Positions 1 to 8,730 of a stretch of DNA of 24,415 bases are shown here, piece by piece. Location of the stretch: positions 1 to 24,415 of IMG/VR virus record IMGVR_UViG_3300030106_003582; one strand, 5' to 3'. The position numbers and the translations under genes are program-made. The notes under the pieces are model-generated. The model was not told where the DNA came from. It was given only the letters and a program-made list of their open reading frames with translations, and did not search any database. Source of the DNA: a virus. Each line of letters starts with the position of its first letter. Position 1 is the stretch's first letter.

Positions 1-196
1 TTGTTACTTTTTGCGGGTTTGTAGCTCGCAGGGAGTCGCCGACGATGAGGGCTGCGGCCACGCCAGTCAGCTTCATGAGGGTTTCATCATCCATCAAATT
101 AAGTTCCGTATTGACCCCAATGATTGCGGCAGTGACGATTCCTAGAATTACACGTTTACTTTTGAGGGCTTCGAGTATGTCTTTTACGAGAGTCAT
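1..196 (-). CDS. Small holin-like membrane protein, C-terminus cut by the window edge
   Basis: The reading frame starts at ATG 196-194 and stays open to base 1, giving about 65 residues without a stop. The visible part begins MTLVKDILEALKSKRVIL and has two hydrophobic stretches, VILGIVTAAIIGV and LTGVAAALIVGDSL. This is the layout of the short phage membrane proteins often labelled holin-like. It overlaps the preceding gene as ATGA, so translation is probably coupled. Its place after the tail genes fits a lysis-region gene, but no endolysin is visible and the role is inferred from size, hydrophobicity and position only. Confidence 0.55.
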   Translation of the reverse strand, partial: MTLVKDILEALKSKRVILGIVTAAIIGVNTELNLMDDETLMKLTGVAAALIVGDSLRATNPQKVT

Positions 197-462
197 GGGA
201 ATAGACCTTTAACCTTGTCAAAAATAGCAGACCCACCGCCACCAGATTTCAATATGAAGTAAATCGCAATACCGGCGATGATTAGCCATAAAAGGTACTT
301 GCGAGACTGTGCTTTAGCCAGCTTGAGGTTTGCTTTGGCGTTGAGCTTGTCAACCTTACCCTCCGTGCGGACCTCTTTGCGGGTTTCCGCAGGTTTGGCA
401 GGTTTGGGGTCAGCATACTGACCGTCACGCCGATAGCGTCTACGTTCCTTTTTAACGCCCAT
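193..462 (-). CDS. Small single-pass membrane protein, unknown function
   Basis: This 89-residue protein has a strongly basic, probably disordered N-terminal half (MGVKKERRRYRRDGQ, then K/A/P-rich sequence). One hydrophobic segment lies at about residues 56-71 (YLLWLIIAGIAIYFIL), followed by a glycine run and a short tail. There is no signal peptide or lipobox. Its start overlaps the previous stop as TAATG, and its stop overlaps the next ATG as ATGA. Position between tail-fibre-like genes and a holin-like gene suggests a lysis accessory or a virion-associated membrane protein. I do not recognise a family. Confidence 0.6.
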   Translation of the reverse strand: MGVKKERRRYRRDGQYADPKPAKPAETRKEVRTEGKVDKLNAKANLKLAKAQSRKYLLWLIIAGIAIYFILKSGGGGSAIFDKVKGLFP

Positions 463-1310
463 TAATATGAACCTGTATTAACGGGAGCTACGGACCGCTG
501 AATAGCTTTGTCTGGGTCGCTGTCTGTGGTGATAGTAATCACATCTGGATCGTAGATAATTGTCCCACCATTTTGCTTGAGGGTGGTCACCGTTCTGGCA
601 ACACCCTGCTTGGTGAAATCAATAACAGTTGAGGCATCCCCATTGGCTTCTATGTCGGCCACAGTGCCTGTTCCGTTCATAGTGCATGTTCCACCGTAGC
701 TCGTGAGCTTCGTGCTTATAGCGGCGTCCTCGGCGGTTTCAAAGTTCCCACCGTATATCTTTACCGTAGCGGCGGATTTGCGGGTTAAGACCTTGCCGCC
801 TGTGATGTTAACCGTACTGATTGAGGTCAGCTGCGCACCCAGACAGACATAGCCACCAGATACTCTGACGTTCGTTACAGCACCACTGTCGGCTGATTCA
901 TTACATACAGCTACATTACCGCCAGATACCGTTAGGGTTGAAATCGTGCCGTCTATATGGACGCCGTAATTGCCTGAACTGTCACCACCGGAATTCGTGA
1001 TTATCGTATTGATTCCACCCGAACCGACTTTGAAGTATGCGATCCCGCTACCGTGGTATTCAATTAACCCAACGTCTGATATTAAACGAGTTGTCGCCGA
1101 GCCGATTACAGCAGAAAAGCCTTCCTCGACAATTATTTTTGAATACGCCGTAGTCCCCGAATCAAGATTGATTAAGCAGGAATTGTTATAATTCGCTGCG
1201 AATACCAGCGTATCACCAGTGCCAGGAGCAACATTATCACTCCAATTTGCCGCTGTTGTAAACGATGTAGGTGACGTTGAATCCGTCCCTAACCAAGTCT
1301 TAATTGCCAT
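462..1310 (-). CDS. Predicted beta-helix virion or receptor-binding protein
   Basis: The 282-residue protein opens with MAIKTWLGTDSTSPTSFTTA and a W-S-DNVAPGTGDTLVF motif of the kind seen at the start of beta-solenoid surface proteins. The body is a series of short irregular repeats rich in G, T, S, V and I (for example LTVSGGNVAV, VRVSGGYVCL, VNITGGKVLT, VKIYGGNF). Such repeats are typical of a right-handed parallel beta-helix. No catalytic motif is apparent. A good ribosome binding site, AAAAGGAG, precedes the ATG. At the distal end of the tail operon it is a plausible tail spike, fibre or decoration protein; the function is inferred. Confidence 0.7.
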   Translation of the reverse strand: MAIKTWLGTDSTSPTSFTTAANWSDNVAPGTGDTLVFAANYNNSCLINLDSGTTAYSKIIVEEGFSAVIGSATTRLISDVGLIEYHGSGIAYFKVGSGGINTIITNSGGDSSGNYGVHIDGTISTLTVSGGNVAVCNESADSGAVTNVRVSGGYVCLGAQLTSISTVNITGGKVLTRKSAATVKIYGGNFETAEDAAISTKLTSYGGTCTMNGTGTVADIEANGDASTVIDFTKQGVARTVTTLKQNGGTIIYDPDVITITTDSDPDKAIQRSVAPVNTGSY

Positions 1311-1385
1311 CTCAAACTCCTTTTAACTAATTCTAAGAACCGTGCATTAAGCGAAGACTTGTTTTATTCGCATTGCGATTATTTA

Positions 1386-1727
1386 TTACCATTTTCCAAT
1401 CGGACATGACTCGTTTGCCCATTCAAGTTTGTTCGGCCAGCCCACTAGCTGACAGCCGCATTTATTGCAGGTTCTACCATTGTTATGCTCACATTTAGCA
1501 CATTCGGCTTTGCGTGTTTCGAGTATGTCATCTGGCGTCCGTTTGAATCCTGTTGCCGCATGTCTCATTGACGCTTTGGCAAAGTTCTTGAGTCGCTGTG
1601 TTAAAGCAGGTGGTTGTTCGCCGTCTTTGTGTACGACGTTTCCGCAATGACAGTAAAACGGGAATCCGTTTGTCGGGATCGCAACGGTAAAACCGCATTG
1701 GTCGCAGGTTATAACTGTTTTATCCAT
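1386..1727 (-). CDS. Small double zinc-ribbon phage protein
   Basis: The 113-residue protein has an N-terminal Cys set (C8, C11, C26, C28) and a second C-terminal set (C76, C79, C87, C90, C92, C108) ending in the motif CPIGKW. The spacing suggests two zinc-binding ribbons joined by a basic helical linker. I recall similar C-terminal modules with a CPxGKW ending in small proteins of phage tail regions, but no biochemical role is known to me. The start overlaps the end of the upstream gene by 8 bases. About 75 noncoding bases follow before the beta-helix gene; they hold that gene's ribosome binding site and no convincing terminator. Confidence 0.7.
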   Translation of the reverse strand: MDKTVITCDQCGFTVAIPTNGFPFYCHCGNVVHKDGEQPPALTQRLKNFAKASMRHAATGFKRTPDDILETRKAECAKCEHNNGRTCNKCGCQLVGWPNKLEWANESCPIGKW

Positions 1728-2949
1728 CGGTCACCGTACATGATGCGTCGGCTTCTATTTCAGCGGCAAAGTCGTCTCCTAAGAATATGTCAACAATCGC
1801 TTCCGATGTTGATAGGGTGATCGTACCCGCGCTGCCGAAGTCATTTATTTGACGATAATAATTGGTTGTCTGCGCCACAAACGGTGGGTCAGTTTTGCCA
1901 ACACAACTTGTGCCCGTATCGAAACCATCGAGTTTAAATGCCAGTGGGCCTACACCCCCAGAGTCTTTTAACATTGCGTCAGACTGTTGACTTTTGGCTA
2001 CGAACGACAGATTCAGATTCTTGCCGAAACACTGTAGTAACGGATGTCCGTCTTCGTCTGTTGCTGTTTGGGAGTGTGGAATCGGAGAGTGATATACTGC
2101 CGTTGCGATTGGGTTATCACCAGCCGGAGACGGTAACCAGCCTTTGTCATAGCCAGGGTAGTCAGCACGACTGTTAGGGACTTCATTGTTTCTTACCCTC
2201 ACAATGATAGTAAGTCCTGGTTGCAACTTAAATGTACGTGCCTGTGTTATCTGAACCATGTTTCTGCCGTCTGATCCCCAAATGCCCCCAGCGACTACCG
2301 GACGCCTGTTAGCACCGCTGCCCGACCATTGTCCTAAATATCTCGTTCCCATCTCTACCTCGACGGGCCTGTGGTGAAAGAACGCATCTAAGAAGAAATC
2401 AGCCGCTAAAGAACTGGGCGTGCCGTAATTGTACCTGCCACATTCACGACACTCTAGAGTCTCACCACTGCCTGCGAAATTGATGTTACGACATGTCAAA
2501 CCACTCACGCCGTTTAGATAGCTGGAATCTTGTTGACCTTCAATCCCCGACGCCTTCAAAGCCCACTGCGAATCAATAGTAAACCGTCCTCGGTTTGTTG
2601 GGTATCCAGTGTAATAACTTCCAGTGTAGGCAAACTGCTTACGGAGACCACAAACTTGATCGTATCGACCCCCTCGGTGTGGGCCTGTGATCTGCGCGCC
2701 TTCGCTGTGATAATAACCTGCACCCTGATACAAAACGTATGTTCCATTTATTCCGTAATCGAATCCGTTAAGAGTAACCAATGGGGCAGGAAGCCGCCCA
2801 CCTTCGCACGATACACACGGGCGTTGAATTGAATCAGTGCTTTCGATACAAGTCCCGCATTGTGAGTCACGTCTATTAAGACCTCGTTTAGCCGACTTAA
2901 TTGTGACGTTACCTTTAATAGCGGTTGGTCTGGGGATTCCGTATGTCAT
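1720..2949 (-). CDS. Cysteine-rich distal tail protein, unknown function
   Basis: This 409-residue protein has two N-terminal CxxC pairs (C31/C34 and C45/C48) and a later pair at C167/C170, so it may bind metal or form disulphides. The rest is rich in G, Y, N and S and looks like a beta-rich extracellular or virion protein. No membrane segment or known enzyme motif is visible. It overlaps the upstream gene as ATGA and the zinc-ribbon gene by 8 bases, which places it within the distal tail/adhesin set. I do not recognise a family. Confidence 0.65.
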   Translation of the reverse strand: MTYGIPRPTAIKGNVTIKSAKRGLNRRDSQCGTCIESTDSIQRPCVSCEGGRLPAPLVTLNGFDYGINGTYVLYQGAGYYHSEGAQITGPHRGGRYDQVCGLRKQFAYTGSYYTGYPTNRGRFTIDSQWALKASGIEGQQDSSYLNGVSGLTCRNINFAGSGETLECRECGRYNYGTPSSLAADFFLDAFFHHRPVEVEMGTRYLGQWSGSGANRRPVVAGGIWGSDGRNMVQITQARTFKLQPGLTIIVRVRNNEVPNSRADYPGYDKGWLPSPAGDNPIATAVYHSPIPHSQTATDEDGHPLLQCFGKNLNLSFVAKSQQSDAMLKDSGGVGPLAFKLDGFDTGTSCVGKTDPPFVAQTTNYYRQINDFGSAGTITLSTSEAIVDIFLGDDFAAEIEADASCTVTDG

Positions 2950-4661
2950 GCGATTGTAAAGTTAGCTCCCTGAATCCACGAGGTCATTCGCCATACAACG
3001 GCTTCTCCGTCCCATGTAGTTAATGAGGTAGGGAGTGGCACATAAACAGGTAGCAAGCACCAACCGACCGTGTATTCTTTACCAGTGGTAATTCGTGTGT
3101 CGTATGTAAGATTTGCAGGGTAAAGAGTTGCAAAATGGAGGTTTGAATAATAGCCGTTTCCGTCTTCGTCGATACCGAGTCGGTATCCATTGTCAACGTA
3201 ACTATCTGACGCATTAAATTGAACGGTCATCTCTGAATAGAGTCCGTAGATTTCACCAACACTTGAATCAATCATTGAGTAACTATATTTTCCACCCGAA
3301 AACTGAATCATAGGGATTCTGAAATAGCCTCCTCGCCAGACTTCTGATGCTGAACCAATGCCTGGTTGAAAGAGTGATTTTTCGTCGGTTGAGTTGTAAG
3401 TGATTGTTTGGTCGTAAGAGTGTGTCGTGACCTCGGAGGGTACAAACCCTAAATCATAAACCGTTTGTTCAACATCACGATCCCGACTGTCAATGTATTG
3501 AGGTAATAGCTGTAACTCAGAACAGGTCATATCCGAAATGCAAGAACCGCATATCTGCTTACCGGATTGCCGGTCGTTGTATTGCACTACAAGAGATTTG
3601 GCTTGAATCGGTTTTGTGTTCTTTATAAATGTTCTATTGGACAACTCACTGCCACCGTACTGATACCGAGGATCGGGATCAGCGGAGGTGGGTGTGTTCT
3701 TACCATACATTGATGCCGCGCCGACTAACGCCAACCCGTTCTCGATACCAACGGTTACCGTCGCCGAAACATAATTCAATGTTTTAGAGAGGTCAAACCG
3801 ATTGTACTTAATACTTTCAACGTACTCTTTCTGACAATAGTTGATGTTGATACTATCGTCTTTGTAATAAACGCCATTTACAGGAATTGTGTTAGCACTT
3901 GATTGATAACTTCCGTGAGCCGGTTTGGGAGTTTCTAAGTGTTCAAAAGGCTCTCGCCTACGTTCACGGATAACTGATGGTGGGTCGTCTTCTCTACCAT
4001 GTGGGTACTTATACTTTGCGGCGAATTGGATATGTGCTTTGTTGGTCGTTGTACAGGTAGTACAACTGTTATCGACAAACTTAACGCCGTTGTAATAGTC
4101 ATCTACATTAGCGTCCGTTGTCATCGTGTGAATGAACAACGTGTGATCCGTAGAACCGTAATGATGAATTGTGGCGTCCAGCTTAAAGTTCTGTTTTCCT
4201 GATAACCCTGTCAGTTCCAGCCACGCCCTGTCTCCGTACTCACCGGCAGTGTTCGAGGCTACCAGTCCGTCCGAACCTATGCCGTAGAGATAGTTTGCGG
4301 GCTGTGTCGTATCAGAGACGGCATAATCGCTTCCCAGGCGTTTGACTGTAAAAGAAGTTATGCCCTGCGTTTCTGGATCGGGGTCTAATGATTCATCCGG
4401 CGTTTCAACGTATAGAAATTCTACTTTAACGACACTGGCTGATACATCCGTGACGTAATACGAATAGAACTGTGAATCAAATGTCGATTGCCCTGTCAGC
4501 GTGTCTCCGACAGTACAAGCAGTGGGAGTGGAAGTCATCGTAATGTACCAACCGTAGGTTGACGAGCTTTGCGATGAATACGTAAGCGTTTCCAGAGAAT
4601 CTCGACTGAAATCGTCTCTAAGTATGTCGCACCCTTCAGGTGCTGCGCCACAGCAACCCAT
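2946..4661 (-). CDS. Large distal tail or adhesin protein with a possible N-terminal jelly-roll domain
   Basis: The 571-residue protein starts MGCCGAAPEGCDILRDDFSR. The DDFSRDSL motif followed by a Trp-containing strand resembles the first strand of concanavalin-A/LamG-like jelly rolls found in phage and bacterial surface proteins. The remainder is low in charge and rich in T, S, Y and G, with a CGSC pair near the middle. Its start immediately follows the upstream stop (TAA then ATG). This is the largest gene after the tape measure, so it is a candidate tail-tip, baseplate or receptor-binding component. The domain call is from pattern only. Confidence 0.65.
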   Translation of the reverse strand: MGCCGAAPEGCDILRDDFSRDSLETLTYSSQSSSTYGWYITMTSTPTACTVGDTLTGQSTFDSQFYSYYVTDVSASVVKVEFLYVETPDESLDPDPETQGITSFTVKRLGSDYAVSDTTQPANYLYGIGSDGLVASNTAGEYGDRAWLELTGLSGKQNFKLDATIHHYGSTDHTLFIHTMTTDANVDDYYNGVKFVDNSCTTCTTTNKAHIQFAAKYKYPHGREDDPPSVIRERRREPFEHLETPKPAHGSYQSSANTIPVNGVYYKDDSININYCQKEYVESIKYNRFDLSKTLNYVSATVTVGIENGLALVGAASMYGKNTPTSADPDPRYQYGGSELSNRTFIKNTKPIQAKSLVVQYNDRQSGKQICGSCISDMTCSELQLLPQYIDSRDRDVEQTVYDLGFVPSEVTTHSYDQTITYNSTDEKSLFQPGIGSASEVWRGGYFRIPMIQFSGGKYSYSMIDSSVGEIYGLYSEMTVQFNASDSYVDNGYRLGIDEDGNGYYSNLHFATLYPANLTYDTRITTGKEYTVGWCLLPVYVPLPTSLTTWDGEAVVWRMTSWIQGANFTIA

Positions 4662-5480
4662 TTAGCACTTCACCTGTATTAAATCAAAAGCGTCTGCGGT
4701 GTTATTCCATGAAATCATGCAAATATCGTTGTTATTACCATGCAACCCGAATGGATTATTTACAGTCGCAGTAGCGGCTGCGCTGTAATATATGGGCAAT
4801 GGTTGTCCGTTCATTCCCGTTAGATTATCAACATCGGTTGTCGTATCGGTATCCGCTAGTGTTGTCGTCAGGAGGCAACGATAAACCGTAGCATACGGCG
4901 ATTGATACATCCCTACATCAACCAAACAAATCTGCGTTCCAAGTCCCACGGGTTTGGCGATGATTCTGCAACCGGCACACCCGACAGTTGTACCATCTAA
5001 AATTCCCTGGGAATTGCTGGCTCTAGCTATTACATCATCCGCACTAGAGATATTTATTTTTGCGTAAGCTAATCCACCAACGACCACGTCACCAATATCC
5101 CCTGCGCCGATAGCGTTTTTAGAAATCCCGATGTTAATAGCTTGCGCAGCTGTTGTCGCATCGCCTACTTGAAACTTCGCTATATCACCCGTTACGGCAA
5201 ATTGACTCGTCGCTTTAATTACGGCGGAGTCGGTGGAACTCATGCCAGTGGTGTCTAACAATGGCGTCTGAACTGACACCGCCTCTCTAGCACCAATCGA
5301 CGATCCTCCGGTGTTTTTGAGTTTGACTACCAGCGACTGCAAATTAGAAGCAACCGGCCTTTGTGCCATCTTTGTCGTGCGGGTTCTATTGACATGGTTG
5401 GTAGCTTCCGCAATTTGATTCCAATTCGTTTGGTTGATTGGAAGTGCCTGACCGGCGGTAAATTTTGGTACGTTTGTCAT
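4662..5480 (-). CDS. Virion-associated tail protein
   Basis: The 272-residue protein begins MTNVPKFTAGQALPINQTNW. An N-terminal pattern like this (a short hydrophobic start, then F.AG..L....WN.I..A.N) is familiar from minor structural proteins near the end of phage tail operons, where it precedes a beta-rich body. The C-terminal part is beta-strand and glycine-rich, consistent with a virion surface role. It is linked to its neighbours by a one-base TAATG overlap upstream and direct abutment downstream. The exact role (tail tip, fibre hub or decoration) cannot be told from sequence. Confidence 0.65.
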   Translation of the reverse strand: MTNVPKFTAGQALPINQTNWNQIAEATNHVNRTRTTKMAQRPVASNLQSLVVKLKNTGGSSIGAREAVSVQTPLLDTTGMSSTDSAVIKATSQFAVTGDIAKFQVGDATTAAQAINIGISKNAIGAGDIGDVVVGGLAYAKINISSADDVIARASNSQGILDGTTVGCAGCRIIAKPVGLGTQICLVDVGMYQSPYATVYRCLLTTTLADTDTTTDVDNLTGMNGQPLPIYYSAAATATVNNPFGLHGNNNDICMISWNNTADAFDLIQVKC

Positions 5481-6376
5481 TACAAACTTCCTGGATCGTT
5501 GGTTGAGTAGTTATAGTTCGGCAAACCTAGCAGACCAAAATTACCTGCGGGGTATACCTGCTCTACATATCCTGCCCGTGGCCGCTTTACGACATCGCCT
5601 GTTGCCGTGTCCTCGACATCTTCATATAACACCCAGTAATAATCCCAACCGAACTTAGTCATTCCACCGACTGTCGTGTTTGCCTGAATGTCAAAGTTAT
5701 ATGTGATCGCAACGATATTGTCGTTGTAGTTGCCGGAAGCTCCCGTGAACAATACCTCTCCACTAGCGAAACCTCTCCACACGTCAGCGTTAACCGTCCC
5801 AGTTAAAAGAGATAGTGTCGCCATGAATTTAGAAGTTATTGCAGCAGGTTCGTATTTATGAGTCTCTGAAATCGTCAGATTTGGAACGATAATATCCACG
5901 CCTTCGACGCCGTTATCAGTGACGTTGATTGCACCGGCAAAATTCGGAATACCAGTGTCTGAATAGCTCGCCGAATTGCGAGTTTGAAGGCTAGAGCCTA
6001 CGTGAGTCGTACTACCGGATGTGTTAAACGACCAGGTACTTTGTCGGCGTTGAAATTCTTCTGCTGTATACTGGCAAGTCACTTCCCACAGATTGTGGTT
6101 TACCGCTTTGACTTCCATTGTGGCAAGCGGCAAAGAGTTCAAAACAATTGGTGCAGTTGCGCGTACTTCACGCCTTACATCTTCGTCGTTATTTGTACCA
6201 AAGACACGATACCGTTTTTCAAATACACCCTGCCGGTAGGTCTGTGTTGATCCACCACTACCAATAATTTCAACAACCGTTGCGCCTTCGTTGAAACCGG
6301 CTCTGTTGCCTATTGTAAACGAGCCTTTTGCTGACAGTTCAACTGGCGCGGCTGGAGGTGTAAGTGTGGTACTCAT
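5480..6376 (-). CDS. Probable distal tail protein immediately after the tape measure
   Basis: The 298-residue protein is predicted to be almost entirely beta-structured and has no cysteine-rich motif. In siphoviruses the first gene after the tape measure usually encodes the distal tail protein or another component of the tail tip, and this gene starts with a TAATG overlap at the tape measure stop. Features such as FTIGNRAGF near the N-terminus and the Trp-rich FGWDYYWVLYE segment near residue 245 are not diagnostic. The call rests mainly on position. Confidence 0.55.
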   Translation of the reverse strand: MSTTLTPPAAPVELSAKGSFTIGNRAGFNEGATVVEIIGSGGSTQTYRQGVFEKRYRVFGTNNDEDVRREVRATAPIVLNSLPLATMEVKAVNHNLWEVTCQYTAEEFQRRQSTWSFNTSGSTTHVGSSLQTRNSASYSDTGIPNFAGAINVTDNGVEGVDIIVPNLTISETHKYEPAAITSKFMATLSLLTGTVNADVWRGFASGEVLFTGASGNYNDNIVAITYNFDIQANTTVGGMTKFGWDYYWVLYEDVEDTATGDVVKRPRAGYVEQVYPAGNFGLLGLPNYNYSTNDPGSL

Positions 6377-8724
6377 TATTCAGTTAATCCTACTCCCGCT
6401 AGTTTGCGGTCAATTTTCTGGAGAATGTCTGCCGACCGTTCGTTTGCGCTCGCATTTCGTTCGTCTACCGCAGCGACCGGCGGGAGCATGGCAGACATTG
6501 CTACTCTGACTGCGGCGGCAGTATTAAAAGCTCCAGTAAGTCCCCGAAGAATACCGGCACGGCCTCCTCCCGTTTCGTTGCCCAATTCCAAATCGTCTAT
6601 GTTGGGAATCGTTACATTAGGCTCTTCAAATTCTTCACGTTTCGCCTTCATAGTTTCTGAAAATCTTTGGGTTTCAGCGTTGTAGCGAGCATCCGCTTCC
6701 GCTTTCTGTTTCAATGCTTCATTAACACGCCCGTGTAATTTCGCCTCTAATCCACGCATTTTCTGGGCATGTTTTTCTCGTGCTTCGTCCTGCGGCGACC
6801 AGTTTGGGTCATAGGCCATACGCATACCGAGACTGGTAAGTATGTCGGCTTGTTTTTGCAATTGCGTAGCTTTTGCCGCGCCCACCTTTTCGCCGTAACC
6901 TTCTACATACTTTTCCCAAATCATGTCATCTAAAATGTCATGTCCCGATTTATACCCAAATCCCTCTGCTGCTTTTGCCGACGCATTAGCTGACGCCCGC
7001 ATTTCAGCCACTTCCTTGCGATTGTTTTTTTCATATTCATTTCTCCACTTACGCCATTGGTCACTCCCCCGATCCATGTTTGGAGGTGTTGGTGGAAATA
7101 ACTTATTCCACAAACTTTCAGCCTGTACTGACCATCGTGCAATTCCATTAGTGATTTGTGAAAACTGCCGAATAATCCAACTGAAGGTTGTCTTGAATCC
7201 ATCCTTAATCCAGAACCAGAAGTCTTCCCAAATTAGTTCCAGACCAGCAACTAATATCTCCATAGCAAGATCAAGATTCGCCGCCTGTAAAGCGGCAATT
7301 ACGCCCGTCATCGCAGCGGACATATTGTTTTTCATCGCTCCCCACGTATCGGCAACATGGTTACTCCATTTGCTCCATTCGTTCCGGCTTGCGACTAGGT
7401 TGAGCGTCAACAATGCTAATCCGGCAATCGCTACCTTCGGAATGGCAACTAAAAGACTGAAAAGAGCGACGACACCTTTAAGCACAACCATCGTGGCAGA
7501 CAACGCCATAATTGTCATATTGATCGCTTTCCCAAAAGCCCATAACGCAGCCCCACCAGCTACAAGTTTGAACGCAAGCGTTGCAATCATTTTTATCAGT
7601 GGCTTTTGGGTTTTGACAAAAGCTATCACCCCTGCGGCGGCTTCATTGAACCACTCAATAAATGATTTGAGTTCCGGCATTAATGCTTCACCTACAGTTT
7701 GTAAAAACACTGTAAACGATTGCTTCAGACGGCCAAGCTGGAATGAAACGGTTTCTGACATCTTTTCAAATGCTTCGTCCGTAGCCCCTGCTGAATCCTG
7801 CATAGCCTTAACGTCTCTTCGTAAATCCGCGCTATTTGAAGCAGCGGGTAACACACCCATTAACGCGCGGACGTTTGGAAACATCATCGCAATATCTTCG
7901 GATGATTCCTCTGCGAGTTTGCGCAGGAAGCCTGACAAACCGCCCATGCGTTTTATTGCGTCAGGATTCATCGACATGTTAAATAGTTCTTGGAACTTTT
8001 CAGCAGATTGCGACGCCGGTTTTAATAAAGACGCCAGTGCCTGCCGGATTGCAGTGACAGCAACTTCGGTTTTAATACCATTTCTTGTTAATAACGCAAT
8101 AACAGCGGACACTTCTTCAAACGATACACCAACTTCGGCAGACACCGCAGTGAGTTTACCCATGAATTGCGCAAGCTCCCCAAACGTAGTTTTTCCACGT
8201 TTAATGGTCGCAAACAAAATATCACTTACCCGAATAGCCTCTTCTGCTGCGAGTCCGTAACTATTCAAAACGGTCGTAATAAGGTCAGCGGCAGTGGTTG
8301 TGTCACTAAGCCCTGCAACTGCGGCTTTAGATGAAACATGCAAAACACCTATCGCTTTATTTGCGTCAATGGTCGCCGATAAAATCTGGTAAAGACCCTT
8401 TGCCATTACCGCTGTACTTTCGCCGAACTCAACACTAAGTTTTTGCACCGAGCTACTAAAGTATCTCATGTGACGTTCAGGTTCATTAAGCATCGTCGAG
8501 ACTTCGGCCATTTGTCTCTCAAACACAGCAAACGCACGCGCAGCGGCAATCAGCGGGATTCCGAGCGCACCACCTACCATCATCATCCTTCTACCAAGAC
8601 GTGACATGCGATACCCGAACCGGTTCATGCTACGGGTAACTCGGTTTAGCCCATTTTTTGTTTGGTCGGAAACTGCCAACTCGACATAGGCTTTTCCGGC
8701 TTTGATTGCACTCTGGAATACCAT
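6376..8724 (-). CDS. Tail tape measure protein, TP901 type
   Basis: This 782-residue protein sets tail length and is thought to be expelled during DNA ejection. Residues about 40-330 match the TP901-type tape measure core. They include the MSRLGRRMMMVGGALGIP segment, a FERQMAEVSTML motif, then GELAQFMGKLTAVSAEVGVS and a RNGIKTEVAVTAIRQALASL stretch. A hydrophobic region at about 365-450 gives several potential membrane helices, and a charged helical tail follows. By the usual rule of about 0.15 nm per residue, the tail would be near 115-120 nm. Order relative to the chaperone and tube genes is the standard siphovirus order. A long plus-strand ORF inside it is a shadow. Confidence 0.93.
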   Translation of the reverse strand: MVFQSAIKAGKAYVELAVSDQTKNGLNRVTRSMNRFGYRMSRLGRRMMMVGGALGIPLIAAARAFAVFERQMAEVSTMLNEPERHMRYFSSSVQKLSVEFGESTAVMAKGLYQILSATIDANKAIGVLHVSSKAAVAGLSDTTTAADLITTVLNSYGLAAEEAIRVSDILFATIKRGKTTFGELAQFMGKLTAVSAEVGVSFEEVSAVIALLTRNGIKTEVAVTAIRQALASLLKPASQSAEKFQELFNMSMNPDAIKRMGGLSGFLRKLAEESSEDIAMMFPNVRALMGVLPAASNSADLRRDVKAMQDSAGATDEAFEKMSETVSFQLGRLKQSFTVFLQTVGEALMPELKSFIEWFNEAAAGVIAFVKTQKPLIKMIATLAFKLVAGGAALWAFGKAINMTIMALSATMVVLKGVVALFSLLVAIPKVAIAGLALLTLNLVASRNEWSKWSNHVADTWGAMKNNMSAAMTGVIAALQAANLDLAMEILVAGLELIWEDFWFWIKDGFKTTFSWIIRQFSQITNGIARWSVQAESLWNKLFPPTPPNMDRGSDQWRKWRNEYEKNNRKEVAEMRASANASAKAAEGFGYKSGHDILDDMIWEKYVEGYGEKVGAAKATQLQKQADILTSLGMRMAYDPNWSPQDEAREKHAQKMRGLEAKLHGRVNEALKQKAEADARYNAETQRFSETMKAKREEFEEPNVTIPNIDDLELGNETGGGRAGILRGLTGAFNTAAAVRVAMSAMLPPVAAVDERNASANERSADILQKIDRKLAGVGLTE

Positions 8725-8730
8725 TGGATA

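Noticed and set aside
1311-1385. Small hairpin TCGC/GCGA between the zinc-ribbon and beta-helix genes
   Set aside because: A four-base stem with A-rich flanks is too weak to call a terminator.
6923-8260. Plus-strand ORF of 445 residues opposite the tape measure gene
   Set aside because: It has no recognisable domain and is rich in A, S, N and I, as expected from the complement of a helical coding gene. The minus-strand tape measure has clear family motifs.
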